From UMGS1696 sp964430105 (lineage in GTDB: Bacteria; Bacillota; Clostridia; Oscillospirales; CAG-272): a stretch of 17,899 nucleotides of DNA. Below the pieces are notes generated by a model. The model saw nothing but the letters and a program-made list of their open reading frames with translations. It had not been told where the DNA came from and made no database searches. A program made the translations under genes and the position numbers. Location of the stretch: NCBI GenBank assembly GCA_964430105.1, contig CAYSEF010000042.1, forward strand, positions 1-17,899, in the 5' to 3' direction. Of this stretch, positions 1 through 7,686 are shown piece by piece; position 1 is the stretch's first letter, and every line of letters starts with the position of its first letter.

Positions 1-1730
1 CCTTAAAGCGATCAAATTCGACCTTGATTTTGTCATTGACGACTTTTTTGAACAGATCAGCTACAGCTGGTATTTCAGTTTTATCTCCGTCAGCCTTAAG
101 AACATCTGCAACCTCAGCATCTATACGACAGAATTTTACACCCTCTTTGGTTTCCTCAATTATTGAGATAAACTGCGTATCAATAACCTTGTCAAGTACA
201 ACGACATCAATACCGGCATCTGAGAACATCTTTACGTACTTAGACTGTGAAACAATGTCGTTTGCGTAATAAATTTTGTTTTCGTGCTTTTCCTTTGCAC
301 ATTCGAGATATTCATCAGTAGTCTTGTGAGTGCCATCGGTCAGTTCAAAGAGAACACTTGCAGAAATTCTGTCATAGAACTTGCGATCACGGAGACAACC
401 GTATTCTACAAAAGTTTTGAGATCGCGCCAAATAGTTTCAAAGTTTTCGCGGTCATTATTGAACATCGCATTAAGCTTGTCGGCTACTTTCTTTGTAATA
501 TGCGCGGATATCTTTGATACATATGAGCTGTTCTGAAGATAGCTGCGTGATACGTTCAAAGGAAGTTCAGGACAATCCAAAACGCCCTTGAGCATTAACA
601 GATATTCCGGAATAACTTCCTTAATGTTATCCGCAACAAAGACCTGATTATAATATAGCTTTACCTGACCTTCGAGACTGTCGAATTCGCTTCCAATGCG
701 CGGGAAATAAAGTATACCTTTGAAATTCAATGGGTAATCAGCCTTTATGTGAATGTAGAACAGAGGCTCTTTCCAGTCATGAAATACTTTTTTATAGAAT
801 TCTTTGTATTCTTCGTCGGTACATTCTGATGGATTTTTCTGCCAAAGCGGATGAATGTCATTTATCGGCTTTTCACATTCGCACTTTTCGTCATCGGTGT
901 GTTCATGTTCTTCGCCATTATCAAAAAAGATTTCTTCCGGCATGAATGCGCAGTATTTGTCAAGGACTTCACGAAGCTTGTATTCGTTGAGGAATTCCTT
1001 TCCTTCATCACTTATGTGCATTACAACAGCTGTGCCAAAATCTCCGAGGAGCTCGTCTTCATCGTCGTAGTTGCTGGTGATTTCGTAATTTCCGTCTTCT
1101 CCACAAGTCCATTTTACACACGGTGTACCGGTATATGATTTTGTAATAACATCAACAGTATCACTTACCATAAATGCTGAATAGAATCCAAGACCGAAGT
1201 GACCTATGATTCCGTTCTGCTGTGCGTTGGCTGGTGATTTCGTAATTTCCGTCTTCTCCACAAGTCCATTTTACACACGGTGTACCGGTATATGATTTTG
1301 TAATAACATCAACAGTATCACTTACCATAAATGCTGAATAGAATCCAAGACCGAAGTGACCTATGATTCCGTTCTGCTGTGCGTTGGCTTCACTGCCTTC
1401 GTATTTCTGAATGAAATCAAGCGCACCGGAAAGAGCAATCTGACAGATGTATTTTTTTACTTCTTCCTCAGTCATACCAATACCGGTGTCAATAACGGTA
1501 AGTGTGGAAAGCTCCTTGTCGAGTTTTACAGTGATTTTTGCATCAGAAAGCTCGACATCAGCTTCACCGAGAGAGTTAAGTCTGCGTAGTTTTGTAATAG
1601 CATCGCAAGCGTTTGAAACTATCTCACGAATAAAAATTTCATTTTCCGAATAAAGCCATTTTTTGATAATAGGGAAGATATGCTCAAGTTCAACGGAGAT
1701 ACCGCCCTTGTTAGTAGTAGATGTTTCCAT
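1..1730 (-). pseudogene. htpG: htpG (Hsp90 chaperone), frameshifted by tandem duplication; partial at window edge
   Basis: This encodes HtpG, the bacterial Hsp90, a cytosolic ATP-dependent homodimeric chaperone. The first 167 residues match the family's N-terminal ATPase domain: EIVSNACDA near residues 37-45 carries the ATP-binding Asn and Asp, DTGIGMT is at 81-87, and the lid motif GHFGLGFYSAF is near 124-134. An exact tandem duplication (copies 1073-1232 and 1230-1389) then adds 157 bp, which is not a multiple of three. The reading frame shifts, adds about 22 foreign residues and stops at 1161-1163. The rest of HtpG (middle domain and part of the C-terminal domain) continues open in another frame from about 1232 down to position 1, with no further lesion. 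Removing one copy would restore about 524 codons inside the window, and roughly the last 100 family residues lie outside. GGAG at 1741-1744 supports the start. It is either a real loss-of-function allele or an assembly artefact. Confidence 0.9.
1073..1389. repeat. 157-bp tandem duplication inside htpG
   Basis: Bases 1073-1232 and 1230-1389 are identical over 160 positions, and the two copies share a 3-bp GCT at the junction. The repeat period is 157 bp (3 x 52 + 1), which shifts the htpG frame by one. The absence of any mismatch means the duplication is recent or artefactual. The 3-bp microhomology is what slippage or end-joining duplication would leave. Confidence 0.97.
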
Positions 1731-1794
1731 GATATATATTCTCCGAAATTATTAATAAAGTATATGGTCATAAACTTATATATCGTCAACATAA

Positions 1795-1823
1795 ATTATA
1801 TCGCAATCGGATGGTTTTGTCAA
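1795..1823 (-). promoter_or_regulatory. Consensus sigma-A promoter of htpG
   Basis: On the minus strand TTGACA (1823-1818) is followed after exactly 17 bases by TATAAT (1800-1795), a perfect housekeeping promoter about 65 bases upstream of the htpG start. I saw no CIRCE-type inverted repeat, so heat-shock control by HrcA is not indicated by the sequence. Confidence 0.85.
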
Positions 1824-1866
1824 GGTTATCAGAAAATGGTTAACAAAGGAGAGCATAAACCGTAAC

Positions 1867-1912
1867 AAAAAACGGTATGTTTTTCGTGTTGACAAAAAGC
1901 ATACCGTTTTTA
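1867..1912 (-). terminator. Intrinsic terminator after the pheS-pheT-apt operon
   Basis: A 12-bp perfect stem (1868-1879 with 1900-1911) is extended by a further 5 bp (1880-1884 with 1894-1898) after a one-base bulge, with a 9-base loop. Read on the minus strand it lies 17 bases after the phosphoribosyltransferase stop codon and ends in a run of six U. The other side is also T-rich, so it could act in both directions. It separates this operon from the htpG promoter. Confidence 0.85.
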
Positions 1913-1928
1913 TTTGGATTTGAATAAT

Positions 1929-2498
1929 TTAATGAAGTGAACCTTCAAGAATTGTTCCGTCACTATTAAACAGTGGCAGTTTTTCGAGATATACGAGGTC
2001 ATCTCTTGTTTGGGCATCACCTTCAGCGAGTATTGTCATTTTTCCGCAGATGATACCGCCAACTGCTTCAACGAGCTGTTCAGTTGCACGTAAGGACTCA
2101 CCGGTAGAAACTACATCGTCTACTATGAGAATTTTTGCGCCTTTCATAAGTTCAGCATCTGATTTGTCAAGAAACAGGCTTTGCTCTCCTGCTGTAGTGA
2201 TAGAGTGAACTTTGGCTTCAAAAACACCATTCATATAAGCTTTAGCTTTTTTACGAGCAACAAAATACTTTTGATTTCCTGCAAGGCGAGCCATTTCATG
2301 TGCAAGCGGAATACCTTTAGCCTCTGCTGTAATGATATAATCGTATTCCGGTGCCAGCTTAAGAAGAGCATCAGCACATGCAGTGGTAAGCTCCGGATCA
2401 CCGAAAATAACAAATGCACCAATAGAAAGATTTTCGTTAACCGGGCATATCGGTAATTCACGATCGAGTCCGGCAATATTCATAGGATAAGTTTTCAT
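1929..2498 (-). CDS. Purine phosphoribosyltransferase, adenine phosphoribosyltransferase-like
   Basis: This is a type I phosphoribosyltransferase of 189 residues, which would join a purine base to PRPP to form a nucleotide in the cytosolic salvage pathway. The PRPP-binding loop is clear near residues 123-137 (ILIVDDVVSTGES, two acidic residues followed by the STG turn). The segment IITAEAKGIPLAHEMA near residue 55 resembles the adenine PRT consensus around the flexible hood. It is slightly longer than typical Apt (about 170) and close to xanthine PRT in length, so the base specificity is not certain. The start has a good AAAGGA site. It follows pheT by only 22 bases and precedes a terminator, so it is the last gene of the pheS operon and would fall under the T-box control of that operon. 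Confidence 0.8.
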   Translation of the reverse strand: MKTYPMNIAGLDRELPICPVNENLSIGAFVIFGDPELTTACADALLKLAPEYDYIITAEAKGIPLAHEMARLAGNQKYFVARKKAKAYMNGVFEAKVHSITTAGEQSLFLDKSDAELMKGAKILIVDDVVSTGESLRATEQLVEAVGGIICGKMTILAEGDAQTRDDLVYLEKLPLFNSDGTILEGSLH

Positions 2499-2520
2499 AT
2501 TGGTTATCCTTTCATTAAAG

Positions 2521-4932
2521 TTATCTCAGCTTTATGCCAAGAGTGCTTTCGAGAGCACTGAGGATTGCCTGAGTTGCTTCATCTGCTTCAGTGTCAGTGA
2601 GTGTTCTGTCAGCAGCACGGAGCATAACAGCATAAGACATACTCTTTTTGTTTTCACCGATTTGTGCACCACGATAGATATCGAAAAGTTCTACGCTTGC
2701 AACAAGCTTACTTGCGGATTTGATAACTGCCGCAACAGAACCTGCTTCAACAGATTCATCACACACGAGAGAGAAGTCTCTTTCAACAGCCGGATGCTTG
2801 GGAATAGAAACATAGCTGATTTCGACACGACGTGCATCGTAGAGAGAATCAGTTTCGATTTCTGCAAGGTAAACACCGGATGCGATATCGTAATTTTCAC
2901 AAACAGCGGGATGTGCTTCACCGAAAACAGCGATTTTTTTGTCACCGGAATAAACTTCGGCACATCTTCCGGGATGGAATGTAGGCTCACTTGTGCAAGA
3001 CTTAAATGAAACATCAGCGACTCCGTTGAGCTCAAGTATTGCTTCAATGTAGCCTTTCATTTTATAGAATCCGTTCTTGTTATCGGTGATAAAACCGAGG
3101 GTAAGGCGAGCAGGTTCGTTAGGAAGCTCATTTTCTGTTGTAGGAATGTAAACCTTTGACATTTCAAAAAGATTTACTTCGCGGTTCTTTACGCTGTAGT
3201 TGTCTGCAAGTACCTTGAGCATAGAGGGGAGAGTAGTGGTACGCATTACAGAGGTATCTTCACCGAGAGGATTGGATATTACTACGCAATTTCTACGATA
3301 ATCATCAGCTGCAAGGCGGATTTTGTCGTAGTAAGACGGGCTTATGAAAGAGAAAGTCTCAATTTCATTCATACCCATACCAACGAGCATATCGTGAAGC
3401 TTAACATCGAAATTCTGACGTTCGGTTCTTGCTCCGAGAGTTGGTGTTGCACTGTTCGACATTGTAGCTGTGATCTGATCATAACCATAGATACGGAGAA
3501 CTTCTTCAGCAACGTCGTTCATGCAACGAACATCGTCACGGAAAGAGGGAACAGTAATAGTCTTTAAGTCATCGGAAACACCGAAATCAAGACTGCGCAT
3601 AATATCAGCCATGTACTCTTGAGTAAGATCAACGCCAAGGAATTTGTTGATTGTGTTTGCATCAAGAGGGAGCTTGAATGCTTCTTTCTTGGTAGGATAT
3701 TCATCAATTGTACCACCAACGATTTCACCTGCACCGAGAAGTTCTACAAGTTCGCAAGCTCTATCGAGTGCTGGCATTGTATTTTCACAGTCAAGACCTT
3801 TTTCAAAACGTGCGGAGGATTCTGTTCTCATTCCGAGCTTTTTAGCGGATACACGAACATTACCCGGATGGAAAGTAGCAGATTCAAATACAACGGTTGA
3901 GGTTTCGTCAGTTATTTCACTGTTTTCGCCACCCATAACGCCTGCAAGAGCAACAGCCTTATTCTTGTCGGCAATAACGAGCATTGAAGAATCGAGTGTG
4001 TGTGGAATAGAGTCGAGAGAAACGAACTTTTCGCCTTCCTCAGCACTGCGAACATTTATTTCAGAGCCGTCGAGACACTTATAGTCGAACGCGTGCATGG
4101 GCTGACCATATTCGAGCATTACATAGTTAGTTATATCGACGATATTATTTATCGGACGAACACCGGAAGCACGCAGACGCATTCTGAGCCAAAGCGGAGA
4201 TGGTGCAATCTTAACATTTTTTACCACACGAGCTGAATAACGATAGCACTTTTCTGTGTTTTTAATATTTACAGAAAGATACTTCGCGATTTCGTCGTTA
4301 TTGTCTGCATTAGTAGGCTTCTTTGGAGTGGGAGCTTCAAATTTCTTGCCAAATGTAACAGCTGATTCGCGTGCAAGACCTATAACGGAGAGACAGTCGG
4401 GGCGGTTTGAAGTGATTTCAAATTCTACAACAGTATCTTTTAAGCCGAGAGCTTCAACCATGTCAGCACCAAGCTGGATATCTTCAAGACCAACGTGCTG
4501 AAGTATGAGTATACCGTCTTCAATAGCACCGGGCATATCATGGAGTGTAAGACCAAGCTCAGCTATAGAACAGAACATACCCTCTGAAACTTCACCGCGG
4601 AGCTTACCTTTCTTAATTTTTACATCATTTGGAAGATGTGCGCCATCAGTTGCAACGGGAACAATTGCACCTTCAAAAACATTTGTAGCAGCTGTAATAA
4701 TTTGGAGAGTTTTGTCATTTCCAACATCAACCTGGCAGATAACAAGTCTCTCGGCATTCGGATGACGGTCGATCTTTAAAATTTTGCCGCAAATAACGCC
4801 TGAGATATCTTCAGCGAGGTTTTCATAACCTTCTACCTTTGAACCAGACATAGTCATGCGGTCGCAATATTCTTTTGTAGTAATGCCGCTGACATCTGTA
4901 TAATCAGCGAGCCATTTCATGGAAAGCTGCAT
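2521..4932 (-). CDS. pheT: Phenylalanyl-tRNA synthetase beta subunit
   Basis: PheT is the beta chain of the alpha2-beta2 phenylalanyl-tRNA synthetase, which charges tRNA-Phe; beta binds tRNA and houses the editing site. At 803 residues it has the normal bacterial length and appears intact. The N-terminal tRNA-binding OB domain lies at about 40-150 (VICGKILKIDRHPNAERLVIC), followed by the B3/B4 editing region (SNRPDCLSVIGLAREXA-type motif near 175, and RPINNIVDITNYVMLEYGQP near 255), the B5 domain, the catalytic-like core, and a C-terminal FDX-ACB anticodon-binding domain at about 708-803 beginning YVSIPKHPAVERDFS. AAAGG precedes the start. Unusually, it is separated from pheS by a uridine-kinase-family gene. 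The gap to that gene is about 68 bases, with no convincing terminator seen. Confidence 0.97.
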   Translation of the reverse strand: MQLSMKWLADYTDVSGITTKEYCDRMTMSGSKVEGYENLAEDISGVICGKILKIDRHPNAERLVICQVDVGNDKTLQIITAATNVFEGAIVPVATDGAHLPNDVKIKKGKLRGEVSEGMFCSIAELGLTLHDMPGAIEDGILILQHVGLEDIQLGADMVEALGLKDTVVEFEITSNRPDCLSVIGLARESAVTFGKKFEAPTPKKPTNADNNDEIAKYLSVNIKNTEKCYRYSARVVKNVKIAPSPLWLRMRLRASGVRPINNIVDITNYVMLEYGQPMHAFDYKCLDGSEINVRSAEEGEKFVSLDSIPHTLDSSMLVIADKNKAVALAGVMGGENSEITDETSTVVFESATFHPGNVRVSAKKLGMRTESSARFEKGLDCENTMPALDRACELVELLGAGEIVGGTIDEYPTKKEAFKLPLDANTINKFLGVDLTQEYMADIMRSLDFGVSDDLKTITVPSFRDDVRCMNDVAEEVLRIYGYDQITATMSNSATPTLGARTERQNFDVKLHDMLVGMGMNEIETFSFISPSYYDKIRLAADDYRRNCVVISNPLGEDTSVMRTTTLPSMLKVLADNYSVKNREVNLFEMSKVYIPTTENELPNEPARLTLGFITDNKNGFYKMKGYIEAILELNGVADVSFKSCTSEPTFHPGRCAEVYSGDKKIAVFGEAHPAVCENYDIASGVYLAEIETDSLYDARRVEISYVSIPKHPAVERDFSLVCDESVEAGSVAAVIKSASKLVASVELFDIYRGAQIGENKKSMSYAVMLRAADRTLTDTEADEATQAILSALESTLGIKLR

Positions 4933-5000
4933 AATCTATATAACCTTTCGTTGTAATAGTGGAGTAATATAATGTCGTGAACTATATTGTCAGATTGTAT

Positions 5001-5540
5001 TTAAATTTGTGAATCAATGTAGGTTTTTACTATATTTACACTTTTTTCGCCTGAATTACCGTTTATGACAATATCAGCGTGCCAGCGAGACGGTTCGACA
5101 AGCTCATTGTGACGGAAGCGTACAGTGTCAATATAACGTGACGTAACTTCGTCAAAAGTTTGACCTTTAGCTGTAAAACGACGTATTCTGCGTACTAATC
5201 TTTCATCACTGTCGAGGTCGACAAAAATTTTTAAGTCAAGCTTTTCACGAATTGGAGATAGGTAAAGTGCGAACAATCCTTCGATGATGAGTATATCTTC
5301 GTTGCTGTTTGAGATAGCATCATCAAAGTCGGCATAAAGCTTGTCTAAATACAGAGCATCAGGATGATTGTGTTCAACATATTCTACACCTGTAATAGGT
5401 GCTATAGTGGTTATGGACGGATTGCGAAAATAAGAATCCATGTGCATAACACGGCAACGATTACCATAACACTCTGCAAGCTTATCTGCGAGAGTGCTTT
5501 TTCCGCTACAAGTTCCTCCGGCGATACCGATGACAAACAT
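5001..5540 (-). CDS. Uridine kinase family protein
   Basis: This is a P-loop nucleoside kinase of the uridine/cytidine kinase (Udk) family, expected to phosphorylate a pyrimidine nucleoside. The Walker A motif GGTCSGKST is at residues 8-16. MDSYF near 34-38 matches the HDSYY substrate-site motif of Udk, followed by NHPDAL near 58-63 and IIEGLFAL, the Walker-B-like strand. The lid-like stretch VDLDSDERLVRRIRRF and the final VEPSRWHADIVI also fit the family. At 179 residues it is shorter than classical Udk (about 205-215), and the canonical ERG before the lid helix is replaced, so its exact nucleoside is uncertain. GGGAGGG lies 5 bases before the start. It sits 29 bases after pheS and before pheT, an arrangement that places nucleoside salvage within the Phe-tRNA synthetase operon. 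Confidence 0.85.
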   Translation of the reverse strand: MFVIGIAGGTCSGKSTLADKLAECYGNRCRVMHMDSYFRNPSITTIAPITGVEYVEHNHPDALYLDKLYADFDDAISNSNEDILIIEGLFALYLSPIREKLDLKIFVDLDSDERLVRRIRRFTAKGQTFDEVTSRYIDTVRFRHNELVEPSRWHADIVINGNSGEKSVNIVKTYIDSQI

Positions 5541-5569
5541 AGTTACCCTCCCGATCTGACATAATTTAT

Positions 5570-6583
5570 TTAGAATTGTTCAAGGAATCTAACGTCGTTT
5601 TCGTAAAGCAGACGCATATCATCAATATGATACTTGAGTAGAGCGATTCTTTCAACACCACAGCCGAAAGCAAAGCCACTGTAAACTTCGGGATCAATGC
5701 CACAGTTACGAAGAACATTGGGGTGAACCATACCGGCACCAAGGATTTCTATCCAGCCTTCGCCTTTACAGAATCTGCAACCCTTGCCACCGCAGAGGAA
5801 ACATGAAACGTCAACTTCAGCAGAAGGTTCTGTGAATGGGAAGTGGTGAGGACGGAAACGTATCCTTGTTTCTTCACCAAACATACGCTTTGCAAACATT
5901 TCAAGAGCACCCTTGAGGTCACCCATAGTTATGCCCTTGTCAACAACAAGACCTTCAAGCTGGTGGAAGAGTGGGGAATGAGTAGCATCAACGGCATCAG
6001 AACGATAAACACGTCCTGGAGAAATAATTTTTATCGGTGGCTGAGTTTTTTCCATTACTCTGGCCTGTACAGGAGATGTCTGTGAACGGAGAAGAATATT
6101 TTCGGTGATATAGAATGTATCTTGAGTATCGCGTGCAGGATGATCCTTTGGAATATTGAGTGCCTGGAAGTTGTAGAAATCAAGCTCTACTTCAGGACCA
6201 TCAACGATAGAATAACCCATTCCGAGGAATATATCTTCAAGCTGTCTTTGAACAAGTGCAAGGGGGTGAAAATGTCCGGCACGAATTTTCTCACCAGGTA
6301 TAGTAACATCAAGCTTCTCAGCGGCAAGTTTAGCTTCAAGCTCACGTTCTTTAGCTGCTGAAGAAAGCTCTTCGATTTTAGCCTCAATTTCAGCACGAAC
6401 ATCGTTTGCAAGCTGACCGATTATCGGACGTTCTTCGGCAGAAAGCTTGCCCATACCACGAAGTACAGCGGTAAGCTCACCCTTCTTGCCAAGGTATTTG
6501 ATGCGAAGCTCCTCGATCTGTGCATCAGGTGCAGACAGAGCGGCAAGAGCTTCCGCTTTGATTTTTTCAAGGGTCTCTCTCAT
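5570..6583 (-). CDS. pheS: Phenylalanyl-tRNA synthetase alpha subunit
   Basis: PheS is the catalytic alpha chain of phenylalanyl-tRNA synthetase (class II). It has 337 residues, the usual length. A helical tRNA-contacting arm covers residues 1-90, and the class II core follows: GPEVELDFYNFQALNIPKDHPARD at about 129-151 (family signature), the motif 2 region FHQLEGLVVDKG at 206-217, and motif 3 GFAFGCGVERIALLKY at 303-318. Cys261, Cys264, Cys269 and Cys272 form a CxxC-x4-CxxC knuckle found in many Firmicute PheS proteins, probably binding zinc. The start is supported by AAAGGA 9 bases upstream. It is the first gene after the T-box leader, so its expression should rise when uncharged tRNA-Phe accumulates. 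Confidence 0.97.
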   Translation of the reverse strand: MRETLEKIKAEALAALSAPDAQIEELRIKYLGKKGELTAVLRGMGKLSAEERPIIGQLANDVRAEIEAKIEELSSAAKERELEAKLAAEKLDVTIPGEKIRAGHFHPLALVQRQLEDIFLGMGYSIVDGPEVELDFYNFQALNIPKDHPARDTQDTFYITENILLRSQTSPVQARVMEKTQPPIKIISPGRVYRSDAVDATHSPLFHQLEGLVVDKGITMGDLKGALEMFAKRMFGEETRIRFRPHHFPFTEPSAEVDVSCFLCGGKGCRFCKGEGWIEILGAGMVHPNVLRNCGIDPEVYSGFAFGCGVERIALLKYHIDDMRLLYENDVRFLEQF

Positions 6584-6682
6584 ATTTATTTATCCTTTCG
6601 TAATTGTTTATAATATTGACGATGTACGCGAGTTTCTTGTGCTAATTTTGTATTAATCAAGAGATTGACAAACTCATCTCTC

Positions 6683-6724
6683 AAAAAACAAAAAATCCCA
6701 ATGATTCTAAATGAACCACAGGGA
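6683..6724 (-). terminator. Conditional terminator of the pheS T-box leader
   Basis: Read on the minus strand, TCCC-T-GTGGTTC pairs with GAATCAT-T-GGGA (6721-6724 down to 6696-6699 for the outer 4 bp, then 7 inner pairs including wobbles, loop ATTTA), followed immediately by TTTTTTGTTTTTT. Its 5' strand overlaps the bases that pair with the T-box sequence in the antiterminator, so the two structures exclude each other. Confidence 0.85.
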
Positions 6725-6988
6725 CGACAAAAAAATCGCGGTACCACCCATATTCTGTGAAAACACAGCGCTTGTGAGTATGAAATATCGAAAAAAAGAT
6801 ATTTACTCAGGACTTAACGCGTCCAAAACGTACAGAACTACATTATCACCCTGTCCGCATTAGGGAATATACCCTCTCGAAAGTGAAAGTATGGCAGGTT
6901 TGTCATATCGCATCTCAGCCTACTGTGCGATACTCTCTTTGACTAACCGCAATGCCAAACACTCTTTCTTACAGCGTTTTAACTATAC
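6684..6988 (-). promoter_or_regulatory. T-box riboswitch leader upstream of pheS
   Basis: The minus strand carries the diagnostic T-box TGGGTGGTACCGCG at 6750-6737, whose UGG part pairs with the free NCCA end of uncharged tRNA. It is followed by the antiterminator partner CGTCCCT at 6726-6720 and the terminator hairpin. Upstream, a probable Stem III is visible (GAGTAAATATC pairing with GATATTTCATACTC, roughly 6769-6809), and the Stem I region lies around 6860-6980 with an AGAGA-type GA motif and a 7-bp TATCGCA/TGCGATA hairpin. Given the downstream genes, the specifier should be a Phe codon. A UUC at 6867-6865 and UUU/UUC triplets around 6883-6889 are candidates, and I cannot decide between them by eye. 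The expected effect is read-through when Phe-tRNA charging is low. Confidence 0.92.
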
Positions 6989-6994
6989 AATATA

Positions 6995-7023
6995 ATTATA
7001 TCATAACTTTTCTTCTGTTGCAA
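6995..7023 (-). promoter_or_regulatory. Promoter of the pheS T-box operon
   Basis: Minus-strand TTGCAA (7023-7018), a 17-base spacer and TATAAT (7000-6995) give a good sigma-A promoter that places the transcript start just upstream of the T-box Stem I region. A second TATAGT lies about 10 bases downstream and could shift the start slightly. Confidence 0.7.
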
Positions 7024-7055
7024 GAGGATAATGATACTTTTGTTGTTTTTGACAA

Positions 7056-7087
7056 GTAATATTTGAGAGCATTGTGTAATATTTGAG
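7056..7087. repeat. Two 12-bp direct repeats spaced 20 bp apart
   Basis: GTAATATTTGAG occurs at 7056-7067 and again at 7076-7087, a 20-bp period that puts both copies on the same face of the helix. They lie in the region between the pheS promoter and the divergent MarR-operon promoter. They could be tandem protein-binding sites, but no known regulator consensus is recognised. Confidence 0.6.
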
Positions 7088-7168
7088 CTTTTTTTGTTTC
7101 TGAAAAAGAAATAATAAGATGCTGTGAGCGCACATTTTTGTTTATTTTGAAAAAATGAGCCGATTATG

Positions 7169-7201
7169 TTGACAAGTTAATGCGAGTGAACTATAATAGT
7201 T
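7169..7201 (+). promoter_or_regulatory. Consensus promoter with palindromic putative MarR operator
   Basis: TTGACA (7169-7174), 17 bases, TATAAT (7192-7197) is a perfect sigma-A promoter for the six-gene operon starting at 7266. The -10 box sits inside the palindrome AACTAT-A-ATAGTT (7189-7201). A dimeric regulator such as the MarR protein encoded by the second gene would be expected to bind a site of this kind and block the polymerase. The promoter is seen directly, while its use as the MarR operator is inference. Confidence 0.75.
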
Positions 7202-7265
7202 GATATGAATGGACTGTTGAAAAGCGGATTTGCAAAAACAGAACATACATGAGGAGAAAAATCAA

Positions 7266-7676
7266 ATGACCAAAGAAGAAATATATGAGTTTATCAGTAA
7301 AAAAAGAACATCTATCATATCATCTGTAGGTGAGGATGGCTATCCGGCAACAAGAGCTTTAATACAGCCTGTGCTGATTGACGGAAATGACATCTATTTT
7401 GCTACATACACATCATCGAGAAAGGTAGCACACTATCGAGCTAATCCCAAGGCTTGTGTTTATTTTTATGAAAAAGGGCAACGCTTTTCAGGTGTGGAGA
7501 TAAAGGGGAATATGCAGGTGTTGACCGATCAAGCGACAAAAGAACGGTTTTGGAAGCCATTTTTCAACCGATTTTACAGAAAAGGTGTGACTGATTCCGA
7601 TTATTGCATTTTGAAATTCACCGGCTTTGAAGCACAATGGTTTACAAACCAAAGAACCGAGTGTGTTAAGCTGTAA
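7266..7676 (+). CDS. Pyridoxamine 5'-phosphate oxidase (PPOX) family flavin-type protein
   Basis: This is a 136-residue protein of the FMN-binding split-barrel (PPOX / general stress protein 26-like) family. Members bind FMN, F420 or heme, or act as small reductases; the substrate here is unknown. The opening KRTSIISSVGEDGYPATRALIQPVLIDGNDIYFATYTSS, followed by K-V-x-x-x-x-x-N-P-x-A-C-V-Y-F, is the family's typical first half of the barrel. I chose the ATG at 7266 because GAGGAG lies 9 bases upstream; the frame is open further back but only from a TTG without a ribosome site. It is the first gene after a consensus promoter, and the MarR gene begins 10 bases after its stop. Its place suggests a flavin-dependent redox step in the same pathway or a protective role. 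Confidence 0.85.
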   Translation: MTKEEIYEFISKKRTSIISSVGEDGYPATRALIQPVLIDGNDIYFATYTSSRKVAHYRANPKACVYFYEKGQRFSGVEIKGNMQVLTDQATKERFWKPFFNRFYRKGVTDSDYCILKFTGFEAQWFTNQRTECVKL

Positions 7677-7686
7677 GGTAATCAAC

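Noticed and set aside
3644..4084. A 146-codon plus-strand frame inside pheT
   Set aside because: It lies wholly within an intact pheT on the other strand, is Ser-rich as antisense shadows are, and has no start context.
7230..7265. Extended N-terminus of the PPOX protein from a TTG at 7230
   Set aside because: The extension would include the ribosome binding site GAGGAG that serves ATG 7266, and the family domain begins right after that ATG.
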